Assembly (NCBI RefSeq): GCF_002930615.1
Contig: NZ_PSNX01000018.1
Coordinates: forward strand, 1-47,929
Source: Caldimonas caldifontis
Lineage (GTDB): Bacteria > Pseudomonadota > Gammaproteobacteria > Burkholderiales > Burkholderiaceae_C
Direction: 5' to 3'
Length of the DNA stretch: 47,929 bases
In this document: positions 1 through 8,600 of the stretch, piece by piece
Position numbering within the stretch: position 1 is the first letter of the stretch
How the letters are laid out: the number at the start of each line of letters is the position of its first letter
Notes under the pieces: generated by a model
What the model was told of the DNA's origin: nothing
Database searches by the model: none
What the model saw: only the letters and a program-made list of their open reading frames with translations
Made by a program: the position numbers and the translations under genes

Positions 1-135
1 TGAAGGCTGGCGATGCTAGCAAGCACCCCCCGCCCTGCCCATGGGCTCTTGGAAACAGGGTGTGACAGACGCGCCGCCGTGGCCGCAGATGCGCCCGTCA
101 GGGCAGGGGTGGATCCCCTGAGTGAGGGGGTCGCG

Positions 136-1104
136 TCAGTGGTCGCGCAGATCGAGATCCCAGAGCACGTCACCGCCCAGGCGGTAGGCCCGGGCGCGCG
201 GGCGCAGGCATTCGGCCATGCGTTGCACCGGCGGCAGTTGCACCCCCGGCTTGCCCTGGCCGATGAGCACGGGGGTCACCATCAGGTGCAGCCGGTCGAG
301 CACGCCCTGGGCCAGGCAGCGCGAGACGGTCACCCCACCCCCCTCCACCAGCACCGTGGTCAGGCCGCGCTCGCGCAAGGCGGCCAGCAGCACCGGCCAG
401 ACCACATCGCCCGCGGGATCGACAAGGTCCGCCACGGCCAGCACCTGCTCGTCCCCCACACGCTCGGCGGCCCGGGCGCGGTCACGGGCATCGCACACCA
501 GCAGTGTGGGCGCCTGGCCGTCGGTGAACACGCCCGCCTCGCCCGGCACACGCAGGCGCACATCCAGCACCACCCGCGTGGGGTGGGGGCCGCTCACGCG
601 CCGGGTGGTAAGACGGGGGTTGTCGGCCACCGCCGTGCCGGTGCCCACCAGCACGGCGTCGCACAGGGCGCGCAGCCGGTGCAGATGGGTCAGGGCCTCG
701 GGGCCGTTGAGGGCCCCGGAGTCGCCGGCTTCGGTGGCCACCTGACCGTCCAGGCTCTGGCCCAGCTGGCCCACGACGCGGCTGGTGCCGGCCGGCACAT
801 CGGCCACCAGCGGCAGCAGCGGGCCGGCCAGCTCATGGGCCGCGGTGGGCCAGGCGCCGTGCAGTTGCCACAGCCCGTCATGCTGGTGCATGCCCAGCCG
901 GGGGTCGTGCGCGGCGGTCAGCCGGGGCGGCGTGCCGCGGCGATGGCGGCGCCAGTGCGCAGCCTGCAGCAGCAGCGGCCACAGGGCTTCGCAGGCGGCC
1001 GCAGCGGTAGGCCCCAGCAGGACGTTCGGATCGGTGGACGGGTCAGCGGACAATCGCGGGCCTCCTGCGCCCATGCAAGGCAGTGCCCACCGGGCCAGTC
1101 TCAA
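136..1104 (-). CDS. RibD C-terminal-domain reductase-like protein
   Basis: 322 aa. The C-terminal two thirds match the RibD C-terminal (5-amino-6-(5-phosphoribosylamino)uracil reductase, DHFR-like) fold: GQSLDG near residues 115-120, VLVGTGTAVADNPRLT at 151-166 and VLVEGGG at 251-257, which in the family form the NADPH and substrate site. There is no N-terminal deaminase domain with Cys/His zinc ligands, so this is not a full bifunctional RibD. The first ~110 residues are unassigned. It is divergent from a GTP cyclohydrolase II-like gene 49 bp away, which supports a role in riboflavin or another GTP-derived pterin/flavin pathway. The start is uncertain: ATG at 1104 or an in-frame ATG at 1074. 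Family call good, exact reaction uncertain. Confidence 0.8.
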   Translation of the reverse strand: MRLARWALPCMGAGGPRLSADPSTDPNVLLGPTAAAACEALWPLLLQAAHWRRHRRGTPPRLTAAHDPRLGMHQHDGLWQLHGAWPTAAHELAGPLLPLVADVPAGTSRVVGQLGQSLDGQVATEAGDSGALNGPEALTHLHRLRALCDAVLVGTGTAVADNPRLTTRRVSGPHPTRVVLDVRLRVPGEAGVFTDGQAPTLLVCDARDRARAAERVGDEQVLAVADLVDPAGDVVWPVLLAALRERGLTTVLVEGGGVTVSRCLAQGVLDRLHLMVTPVLIGQGKPGVQLPPVQRMAECLRPRARAYRLGGDVLWDLDLRDH

Positions 1105-1153
1105 AAGGCCCGCGCCGGAAGTGCCCCGCCATCGCGGCTATGCTAGCAGTCTG

Positions 1154-2320
1154 ATGAATGCCCTGATTTCCCCTACGCCGACCCTGCCTGCCCAGGATCT
1201 GGCCTCCGAACGCGCGGCCATCCGGGTGGACCGGGCCCAGACCGAACTCAAGCATGGTCGCGCCCTGGCGCTGCGATCGGCCGCCGGCCCGGTGCTGCTG
1301 GCCGCCACCATCGAAACCCTGAGCCCCTCGCGCCTGACCTGGCTGCGGGGTCTGGGGGTGCCGCTGCGCCTGCTGTTCACGGCCGAGCGGGCCACCGCCC
1401 TGGGCTTGACGGTCGCCGGCAGCGTGAGCTTGCCCCTGCCGACGGATGCCGATGTGGAAACCCTCCAGGCCCTGGGCGCCATCACGCTGGAGTTCGGCCC
1501 TGCCGGGCGCGCCAAGCGCCCCGAGGCGGCGGCCCTGGGCACTCCCGAGCCGGCCACGCCAGTGATGCTCTCGGCGCTGACGCTGGCCAAGCGCGCCCGC
1601 CTCATCCCCGCCCTGGTGGTGGCCGAGCTGGGGGAGGTCAGCGACGCCACGCTGGACGCTGCGCAACTCGAGGTGGTGAGCGAGGCCGAGGTGACCCAGG
1701 TGCGCGAGCAGGGCCATCTGAGCCTGCGCCGCGTGAGCGACGCCCATGTGCCCATCGACGCGCATGACGACTGCACCCTGGTGCTGTTCCGCGAGCTCAA
1801 CGGTGACGCCGAGCACGTGGCCATCCTCGTGGGCCAGCCCGACCTGAGCCAGCCGGTGCCGGTGCGCCTGCATTCGTCCTGCCTGACCGGCGACCTGCTG
1901 GGCAGCCTGCGCTGCGACTGCGGCGACCAGCTCCAGCGCGCCATCGCCCACCTGGCCGAACGCGGCGGCGTGCTGCTCTACCTGGCGCAGGAAGGCCGCG
2001 GCACGGGCCTGGGCAGCAAGCTGCGTGCCTACCGGCTGCAAGACATTGGCCTGGACACCATCGACGCCGACCACTACCTGGGCTTCCGCGCCGATGAGCG
2101 CGACTTCCAGGCCGCCGTGGCCATGCTCAAGGCGCTGGACATCACCCGCATCCAACTGCTGACCAACAACCCGCGCAAGATCGAGGCGCTGCGCCGCGGC
2201 GGCATCGACGTGGTGGATCGCATCGCGCTGCACGCGCCACCCACCGCGCACAACGCGCGCTATCTGGCCACCAAGCGCGAGCGCGCCGGGCACCTCAAGC
2301 CGGACGACGAGCAGGAGTGA
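1154..2320 (+). CDS. GTP cyclohydrolase II (RibA-like) with an extra N-terminal domain
   Basis: 388 aa from the ATG at 1154; GTP cyclohydrolase II alone is about 200 aa. The C-terminal half is canonical: HSSCLTGDLLGSLRCDCG supplies zinc ligands Cys243, Cys254 and Cys256, followed by QEGRGTGLGSKLRAY (about 279-293) and LTNNPRKI near the C-terminus. These residues bind and open GTP to 2,5-diamino-6-ribosylamino-4(3H)-pyrimidinone phosphate, the first riboflavin step. The N-terminal ~190 residues take the place of a DHBP synthase domain, but I see no acidic DHBP-synthase metal motif, so that domain is either degenerate or different. The divergent neighbour is a RibD-like reductase. An upstream in-frame extension to 785 is rejected because it lies antisense to the reductase gene. 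Confidence 0.88.
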   Translation: MNALISPTPTLPAQDLASERAAIRVDRAQTELKHGRALALRSAAGPVLLAATIETLSPSRLTWLRGLGVPLRLLFTAERATALGLTVAGSVSLPLPTDADVETLQALGAITLEFGPAGRAKRPEAAALGTPEPATPVMLSALTLAKRARLIPALVVAELGEVSDATLDAAQLEVVSEAEVTQVREQGHLSLRRVSDAHVPIDAHDDCTLVLFRELNGDAEHVAILVGQPDLSQPVPVRLHSSCLTGDLLGSLRCDCGDQLQRAIAHLAERGGVLLYLAQEGRGTGLGSKLRAYRLQDIGLDTIDADHYLGFRADERDFQAAVAMLKALDITRIQLLTNNPRKIEALRRGGIDVVDRIALHAPPTAHNARYLATKRERAGHLKPDDEQE

Positions 2321-2325
2321 GGGGC

Positions 2326-2352
2326 GCGCGACGGCCTCAGGCCGGGTCGCGC
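2326..2352. terminator. possible bidirectional hairpin between convergent genes
   Basis: Arms GCGCGAC (2326-2332) and GTCGCGC (2346-2352) enclose an inner GGCC/GGCC stem with a TCA loop and a two-base bulge. It lies across the 3' ends of the convergent ribA-like and hydrolase genes (stops at 2320 and 2337). There is no clear U tract, so intrinsic termination is only possible. Confidence 0.3.
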
Positions 2353-3230
2353 CCGCGGAAGCGCAGGTAGTCGGCTGCGCACTCCTGCGGCCGCTCGATC
2401 ATCGGCAGGTGTCCGACACCGGGCATGCGGATCAGTTCCGCCTGCGGCATCAGGCCCTGCAGGATGGGGCCGGCGCCGGGGTGGAGCACGCGGTCTTCCT
2501 CGCCCCAGACGATGAGGCTGGGCGCCTTCACGGTGCTGGCGCGGGCCTCCACCGGGTCGGCCTTGATCTGCTGGTACACCCGTTGCTCGAGCGCATGGTT
2601 GGCCATGCGCTCCTTGGCCATCACCTGGATGTAGGGCATGGGCACCTCGGGCAGCTTGGCCACGGTGAAGGCCAGCGTGCGGGCGAAGTCCTCGGCGCTG
2701 CGCACCAGCAGCGGGTTGTCGCCACCAGCTTTGACCATTTGCGCGAGTTCACTCAGCGGTGCGCTCCACACCCCGCCCGGCGCCAGCAGCCACAGGCTCT
2801 TCACCGCCTGCGGATAGCGCGCCGCAAACGCCAGGGCGATGTGCCCGCCCATCGAGTTACCGCCCAGATGCAGCGCTGGCGCCCCCAGGGCCTGGGCCAG
2901 GGCCAGCAGACGCTCGGCCTGGGCGTCGGTGCTGTAGTCGGCCTCCATCGGCTTGGCCGATTCGCCGAAGCCGATGTGGTCGGGCACGATCACGCGGTAG
3001 TGCGGCGTGAGGTGGCGCGCGATGGTGTTGAAGTTGTCCTTGTTGCCCCCGAAGCCATGCAGCAGCATCAGCGGCTCGCCCCGACCGCCTTCCAGGTACA
3101 CGTACTGCAGGCCGCCGGGCAGCGTGATCGAGCGGCGCTCCAGCCCCGCGCGTTCGCGCAGGGTGTCGAGCATGTAGCGGACGGTCTTTTCAGGGGCGAG
3201 ATGCGCGAAGACTTGGGCGAGCAGGTTCAT
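2337..3230 (-). CDS. alpha/beta-fold hydrolase (lipase/esterase-like)
   Basis: 297 aa. Typical alpha/beta hydrolase: an oxyanion-type LLHGFGG at 57-62, nucleophile elbow GNSMGG with Ser126, acid Asp246 in GEEDRVLHP, and His274 in GVGHLPMIE near the C-terminus. The spacing of this triad fits the hydrolase-4/BD-FAE/DHT-type families that cleave esters or C-C bonds. There is no obvious signal peptide; the N-terminus (MNLLAQVFAHLAPE) is amphipathic and may associate with membrane. It is transcribed alone, convergent with the ribA-like gene. The substrate cannot be told from sequence. Confidence 0.85.
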   Translation of the reverse strand: MNLLAQVFAHLAPEKTVRYMLDTLRERAGLERRSITLPGGLQYVYLEGGRGEPLMLLHGFGGNKDNFNTIARHLTPHYRVIVPDHIGFGESAKPMEADYSTDAQAERLLALAQALGAPALHLGGNSMGGHIALAFAARYPQAVKSLWLLAPGGVWSAPLSELAQMVKAGGDNPLLVRSAEDFARTLAFTVAKLPEVPMPYIQVMAKERMANHALEQRVYQQIKADPVEARASTVKAPSLIVWGEEDRVLHPGAGPILQGLMPQAELIRMPGVGHLPMIERPQECAADYLRFRGRDPA

Positions 3231-3278
3231 GGGCGCCGAGGATAGCCCAGGGTCGTGAGGCCGGCTGTCACGCCCATG

Positions 3279-4022
3279 TCACCCCCGCCGCGCCCGCAGC
3301 CGCTGGCCGTCGGCGGCCACCAGCACCAGGGCGCCATCGGTCGTGAACTCGTGGCGCACCACCTGGCCGAGGATCTGCAGGAAGCGCGTTTCCTGGCGGT
3401 TCAGGGCCTCGGCGCAGGCCATGCGGGTGGAGGCCAGGCCCTTGAGCTGCAGCCCCTCGCCACTGAGCGCATAGCTGCCCATGAACCGATTGCAGGAGGC
3501 TCGCCCCGTCACGCGCTCGTCGGGGCCGAACTGCACCGTCACCCGCGAGCCATCGACGATGCCGCTGCCGGCAATGTCCTCCACCACCCACTCGTCGCCG
3601 CGCAGCAGCTCGGCCGGGTCGCCGCCGCAGCCCTGGAAGCGCCGGCCCTGCACCTCCACCGTCACCGTCTGCGGGTAGGGCATGCCGCTCATGCTGTCCT
3701 GGCATCGGCGGCTCATGATCACGGTCGTGAGCGCCCCGGCGGTGGTCGAGGCGGTGTAGGTGGTGGTGTCGCCCTGCACCTGGGGATCTCGCGCACGGCC
3801 GCTGGCCTGCGTGGCACCGTCGGCCGTCTGGAACACCAGGCCGCCACCGGCCATCTCCAGGCGCCAGCCGGGCTCGTTGCCGCGGGCCAGCCAGGCCGTG
3901 GCCGCGGTGCCGGGGCTTTGCTCGATGGCCGGGATGGCCACCGGTGCCACGGTGCAGCCCGCGAGCACCGCGGACAGGGTCAGCGTCGTCGTGAAATGGC
4001 CGTTCATCCTTCCCGGGTGCAT
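3279..4022 (-). CDS. META-domain (HslJ-like) lipoprotein
   Basis: 247 aa from the ATG at 4022, chosen because AAGGA lies 6 nt upstream; ATGs at 4028 and 4007 are alternatives. The signal peptide ends in a lipobox (LAGC), so this is a predicted lipoprotein. After it come an ARGNEPGWRLEM domain of the COG3650 kind, with paired cysteines, and a C-terminal META domain (DEWVVEDIAG ... GRASCNRFMGSYAL ... STRMACAEALNRQETRFL) similar to heat-shock protein HslJ. META domains are often found in envelope stress or inhibitor proteins; the specific role is unknown. The gene stands alone. Confidence 0.75.
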   Translation of the reverse strand: MHPGRMNGHFTTTLTLSAVLAGCTVAPVAIPAIEQSPGTAATAWLARGNEPGWRLEMAGGGLVFQTADGATQASGRARDPQVQGDTTTYTASTTAGALTTVIMSRRCQDSMSGMPYPQTVTVEVQGRRFQGCGGDPAELLRGDEWVVEDIAGSGIVDGSRVTVQFGPDERVTGRASCNRFMGSYALSGEGLQLKGLASTRMACAEALNRQETRFLQILGQVVRHEFTTDGALVLVAADGQRLRARRG

Positions 4023-4239
4023 GTGCATTCCTTGTGCGGTGGTTGACATGCCCCGAGCATGCCGCTGGATGCTGGGAGCCGTCCAAAGGACCGCGCAGCG
4101 TCCGGGGTTATTCAAGCGCCTCCCAGCTGACGCCCGCGGCAAGCACTCCAGTGCCGGCCTGACGCTGACATGACTGATAGGACCAATACCCGACTCGCGC
4201 AGCAGATCCACCGCCGGGGGCCTTACCCATCGTGGACAT

Positions 4240-4341
4240 ATGGCCCACCACCACAGTCCCAGCGTGATCCAGTGGATGCGCCGCAGCTTCTCGGCTGCCT
4301 TCGTGGCGCTGGGGGCGCGGCTGGCCTTTGCCGAACGCTGA
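4240..4341 (+). CDS. possible 33-residue small protein
   Basis: An ATG at 4240 opens a 33-codon frame ending at TGA 4341 and encoding MAHHHSPSVIQWMRRSFSAA followed by a hydrophobic/Arg stretch ending in LAFAER. It sits in the otherwise geneless 4023-4408 stretch. Codon use is GC3-rich like a real gene, and the product is amphipathic with an Arg pair before a hydrophobic segment. There is no strong Shine-Dalgarno (GTGGAC lies 2-7 nt upstream). No homolog is recognised; it may be chance. Confidence 0.3.
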   Translation: MAHHHSPSVIQWMRRSFSAAFVALGARLAFAER

Positions 4342-4408
4342 CCCCGCTCGAAAGCGGCCGACTGCAAGTGCGCTAGGCTTGCACATCTTCCTCGCGCCAC
4401 CCTGTGCC

Positions 4409-4942
4409 ATGCTTCACTCGATCCGATCCGCCCTCGGCCTGCTCGCTCTGGCCACGTTGGCCGGCTGCGGCTCGCTGCCCGCCCCTGGCAGCGTGGTGAC
4501 CGTGGCGCCGCGCGGCGCGATCACGCCGCAGGACCTGGAACGCCGGCCCGACGTGCGAGCCGCCCGAGCCGCCCTTGAAGCGCAGGGCATCGGCCCGGCC
4601 GAGATCGCCGCCGGCCGCGTGCTGTGGGTGCAATGCGCGGTCGTCACCGACGGCTGGTGGGACAGCCTGGCCATCGTGCCTGCGGGCCTGACGCTTGCCC
4701 CTGGACGCGCACTGACCTTGACCGTGACCGACCCGGGCACCAACGACCGCCTGGCCGTGAACCGCATCACCGCGCTGGCCGAGCCCCCGCTGGGCCCGGG
4801 CGGCCTGGCCTACCGGCTCATTCCCGACTGGCGTGAACGCGGCCTGCGCAACAACTACGAAGAGCAGCCCCCGCAAGGCGGGCCACGCGCGGCCTACCTC
4901 AAGGTGCAGGGCCGCTGGGTGGTGCGCTGCCGCATGCCCTGA
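4409..4942 (+). CDS. hypothetical lipoprotein
   Basis: 177 aa from the ATG at 4409. Residues 1-21 form a lipoprotein signal (ALATLAGCGS lipobox), so export and lipidation are predicted. The mature part has an extended N-terminus with TPQDLERRPDVRAARAALEA, then a beta-rich domain with two Cys (WVQCAVVTD, VVRCRMP) that could form a disulfide between strand edges. I do not recognise the family. It lies 64 bp upstream of the CDGSH gene on the same strand, but with its own spacing and ribosome site for the neighbour, so operon membership is unclear. Confidence 0.6.
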   Translation: MLHSIRSALGLLALATLAGCGSLPAPGSVVTVAPRGAITPQDLERRPDVRAARAALEAQGIGPAEIAAGRVLWVQCAVVTDGWWDSLAIVPAGLTLAPGRALTLTVTDPGTNDRLAVNRITALAEPPLGPGGLAYRLIPDWRERGLRNNYEEQPPQGGPRAAYLKVQGRWVVRCRMP

Positions 4943-5006
4943 CCCCCTCGCCAAGCCCCGTCAGGCGTGACAAGATGGGCGCTGCCCCAACCCACAGGAG
5001 GGCACC

Positions 5007-5249
5007 ATGGTCACACCCGTTCGTGCAAGCAACACCCCCTTCCCCGTCACCGTGGAAGCCGGCAAGGACTACTGGTGGTGCGCCTGCGGCCAAAGCAAGA
5101 AGCAACCCTTCTGCGACGGCTCGCACAAGGCCGAAGGCCAGTTCAACCCCGTGAAGTACACCGCCACCGAGAACACCACCGTGTGGTTCTGCGGCTGCAA
5201 GGGCACGGGGAAGGCGCCCTTGTGCGACGGGACGCACAAGCGCACCTGA
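5007..5249 (+). CDS. double CDGSH-type iron-sulfur protein
   Basis: 80 aa. It has two CDGSH zinc-finger-like 2Fe-2S motifs: CACGQSKKQPFCDGSH in the first half and CGCKGTGKAPLCDGTH near the C-terminus, each with the 3Cys-1His ligands of the mitoNEET/CDGSH family. Small bacterial proteins with tandem CDGSH motifs bind two 2Fe-2S clusters and are thought to act in electron transfer or Fe-S handling. There is no signal peptide or membrane anchor, so it is cytosolic. A strong AGGAGG precedes the ATG with about 5 nt spacing. It is the last recognised gene before the CRISPR array trailer. Confidence 0.92.
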   Translation: MVTPVRASNTPFPVTVEAGKDYWWCACGQSKKQPFCDGSHKAEGQFNPVKYTATENTTVWFCGCKGTGKAPLCDGTHKRT

Positions 5250-5619
5250 TCCTTGCGGACATTCTTGCGCTTGTAGCGTTTTTGAGTGTCTGTGATGATG
5301 CAGCATTCTTTCCTGCAAACAAGATGCGGTAGATCTCCTTGGATTGCGCCTGGGAGCAGTTGGGGGTGCCGCAACCACTTCGCTATCTGGAAATGATGCG
5401 CGGGTAGCTCTGAATGCGTGAAGGCTGGTGGTCGAGCCTATTGGAGCCGATTGAGCGGTCACGAATAGCCGCCGCACTGGATTCGAGGGCAAGCACATCC
5501 TGCGGTGGAGGTCCCACCCTCCACGTTGGATCTCCATTGCGACAACATGCTGGGATGTCGCCCTTTAGCGCCGCCGCAAATGACCGCGGGTCGAGTGGTC
5601 GAATGGGCGCACGCTCATG
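5250..5619. other. geneless stretch between the CDGSH gene and the CRISPR trailer
   Basis: 370 bp with no convincing gene on either strand. The part around 5255-5345 is clearly richer in A+T than its surroundings (runs such as GTTTTTGAG and GCATTCTTTCC), which could mark old foreign DNA or a decayed leader-distal end. Open frames that run on into the array are products of the repeats, not genes. Confidence 0.6.
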
Positions 5620-5647
5620 GAGTGCTCCCTGCTCGCGCGGGAAAGCC
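5620..5647 (-). repeat. decayed CRISPR repeat at the trailer end
   Basis: This 28-base stretch matches the consensus repeat at 20 of 28 positions, keeping the GCTC and CGCGGG core and the AGCC end. It lies 60 bp before the next repeat, so the spacer between (5648-5679) is 32 nt instead of 33. Degeneration of the leader-distal repeat is typical and marks the old end of the array. Confidence 0.7.
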
Positions 5648-5679
5648 CCTCATGGCATGGCGCAAGCCGGGACCCGCCG

Positions 5680-8600
5680 CGCCGATCCCCGCTCACGCGG
5701 GGGAGCCGGCGCTTGCCAAAGGACGCAAGGTCATCACGAAGGTCGATCCCCGCTCACGCGGGGGAGCCAGCTGGGAGAGGATCAGCAGGCGCTCGGTCTG
5801 GGGTCGATCCCCGCTCACGCGGGGGAGCCACCGTGCGTGATGGGTGCGCAGCGCATGAAGAAGGTCGATCCCCGCTCACGCGGGGGAGCCACGTCCTCGG
5901 CCTCGTAGAGCTGGTCGATCAAGGGTCGATCCCCGCTCACGCGGGGGAGCCCCCGACTTCTTTCCGAACTTGATGCGGCGCATGGGTCGATCCCCGCTCA
6001 CGCGGGGGAGCCGCTTTCCATGCCGACATCGGCAGTGCCGCCAGAGGTCGATCCCCGCTCACGCGGGGGAGCCCCATCTCGGGGACCAGCTCGGGGACCA
6101 GCTCAAGGTCGATCCCCGCTCACGCGGGGGAGCCCATCACCACCGCGGTTTTCTGGTGTTCGCGCAGGGTCGATCCCCGCTCACGCGGGGGAGCCGGGAA
6201 ACACCTCAGTGCGCTCCCCGGCGTGCAGGGTCGATCCCCGCTCACGCGGGGGAGCCCAGCGATCCGGTACCGGCCGGCTTGGCCTTGACGGTCGATCCCC
6301 GCTCACGCGGGGGAGCCGCCCAGCGGATGGTTTGCAGGAAGGCCTGCAGGGGTCGATCCCCGCTCACGCGGGGGAGCCCGAGGACATCCTGCTGGGCAAG
6401 CGGCAGATCAGGGTCGATCCCCGCTCACGCGGGGGAGCCGCGCCAGAAACGGCGCACCTTCTGGTAGTAGCCGGTCGATCCCCGCTCACGCGGGGGAGCC
6501 GCTCTGGGCGAGATCCAGAAGCTGCTGCGCGGGGGTCGATCCCCGCTCACGCGGGGGAGCCTCCGCCTGGCCGACGACGCGGCCGAGAGTGTCAGGTCGA
6601 TCCCCGCTCACGCGGGGGAGCCTCCCGGCCTATGTCGCGGTGAGGTACGCCAACAGGTCGATCCCCGCTCACGCGGGGGAGCCCAGAAACTGATCCGCGC
6701 CAGATGGTGCTGGAGCGGTCGATCCCCGCTCACGCGGGAGAGCCTCTGGTGTCGATGTCGCGCCGGAACAAGCCTGGGGTCGATCCCCGCTCACGCGGGG
6801 GAGCCGATAAAGAATGCCGGAATCTGCGCTTAGGTAGCGGTCGATCCCCGCTCACGCGGGGGAGCCCAGCTCGCATCCCCAGCGCGCCACCTCAGGCAGG
6901 GTCGATCCCCGCTCACGCGGGGGAGCCGGCTTGACTCATCGGGTGGCCTCTCGCACGTACGGTCGATCCCCGCTCACGCGGGGGAGCCGTGGCCGCGTCG
7001 GTGGCCGCGTCGGTGGCTGCGGGTCGATCCCCGCTCACGCGGGGGAGCCGCCAGCCTCACGCCGTGGCCGAGCTGGTGAACGGGTCGATCCCCGCTCACG
7101 CGGGGGAGCCCTTTCCGGCCTTCAAGCCGTCAGATTTCAGGGGGGTCGATCCCCGCTCACGCGGGGGAGCCGCCCCCGAATTGCACGTCGCCGCGGTGAT
7201 CTGGGGTCGATCCCCGCTCACGCGGGGGAGCCGCCGCGGCGGGCCGCCGTTGTAGGGCAGCTTCGGGTCGATCCCCGCTCACGCGGGGGAGCCTGCCTCA
7301 GCTTGAGCCGAGTCAATCGGCCAACGGGTCGATCCCCGCTCACGCGGGGGAGCCGTCGAGGGAGGCTTCCGCATCGTGCACGAAGCGGGTCGATCCCCGC
7401 TCACGCGGGGGAGCCGATCATCGCGGACTAGGGCAGCGCGGCCAGAACGGTCGATCCCCGCTCACGCGGGGGAGCCTCCATCAGCGCCACCAGGGTCGTG
7501 GTCACGCGGGGTCGATCCCCGCTCACGCGGGGGAGCCCGGATGTTGCTTGAGGAGCCGCCGCGCAGCCAGGGTCGATCCCCGCTCACGCGGGGGAGCCGG
7601 CCCCACGGAGGCCTTGCTGACCTGCAGGTCGGGTCGATCCCCGCTCACGCGGGGGAGCCTGAAGACCTTCATGTTGGTCAGAGCCATGATGGGGTCGATC
7701 CCCGCTCACGCGGGGGAGCCCCACCTACAGACTGCGCGCGATGGCGGTGAGCGGGTCGATCCCCGCTCACGCGGGGGAGCCACGAAGGCCCTCGCACGCC
7801 GCACGAAGACGTGAGGTCGATCCCCGCTCACGCGGGGGAGCCTGCACAGTCACGCTGTTCACGACGTCCAGTCGGGGTCGATCCCCGCTCACGCGGGGGA
7901 GCCCACATTGATGTCCGTGTTATCCACGGTCATCAGGGTCGATCCCCGCTCACGCGGGGGAGCCGTAGGTGTCCGCCGACAGAGCGCGCCCAGTCAAGGT
8001 CGATCCCCGCTCACGCGGGGGAGCCTTGCGCCATGTGCTCGCTACTGCTGCATGTACGGGTCGATCCCCGCTCACGCGGGGGAGCCAGCTGCGTCAGGGC
8101 CGCCGCAGCGCTTTGCGCGGGTCGATCCCCGCTCACGCGGGGGAGCCACGCGGCCACCCGCGCAGCCACCCGCGCGGCCAGGTCGATCCCCGCTCACGCG
8201 GGGGAGCCTGTCGCCGCGCTGGAGGTGTCATGACTGACGACGGTCGATCCCCGCTCACGCGGGGGAGCCGGAAACCACCACCCCACGGTCAAGCCTACCG
8301 AAGGTCGATCCCCGCTCACGCGGGGGAGCCTCTGGGCCGTCGAACAAGACAGCGCCCGGCCAAGGTCGATCCCCGCTCACGCGGGGGAGCCGGCGTGCGC
8401 TTGAGGTTGAGGGGATGACATGGAGGTCGATCCCCGCTCACGCGGGGGAGCCGTTGCGGTTTCATTTGGTGATCCTTTCGAGCGGGGTCGATCCCCGCTC
8501 ACGCGGGGGAGCCTACAGCACACCATCGCTCACGCCCACCACATGGGGTCGATCCCCGCTCACGCGGGGGAGCCTCTGCAAGTTGTAGTGCAGGGTCTGG

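Noticed and set aside
1043-2293. 416-codon minus-strand frame inside the ribA-like gene
   Set aside because: It is the antisense of a clear GTP cyclohydrolase II gene; its His/Gln/Gly-rich composition reflects GC-rich shadow frames.
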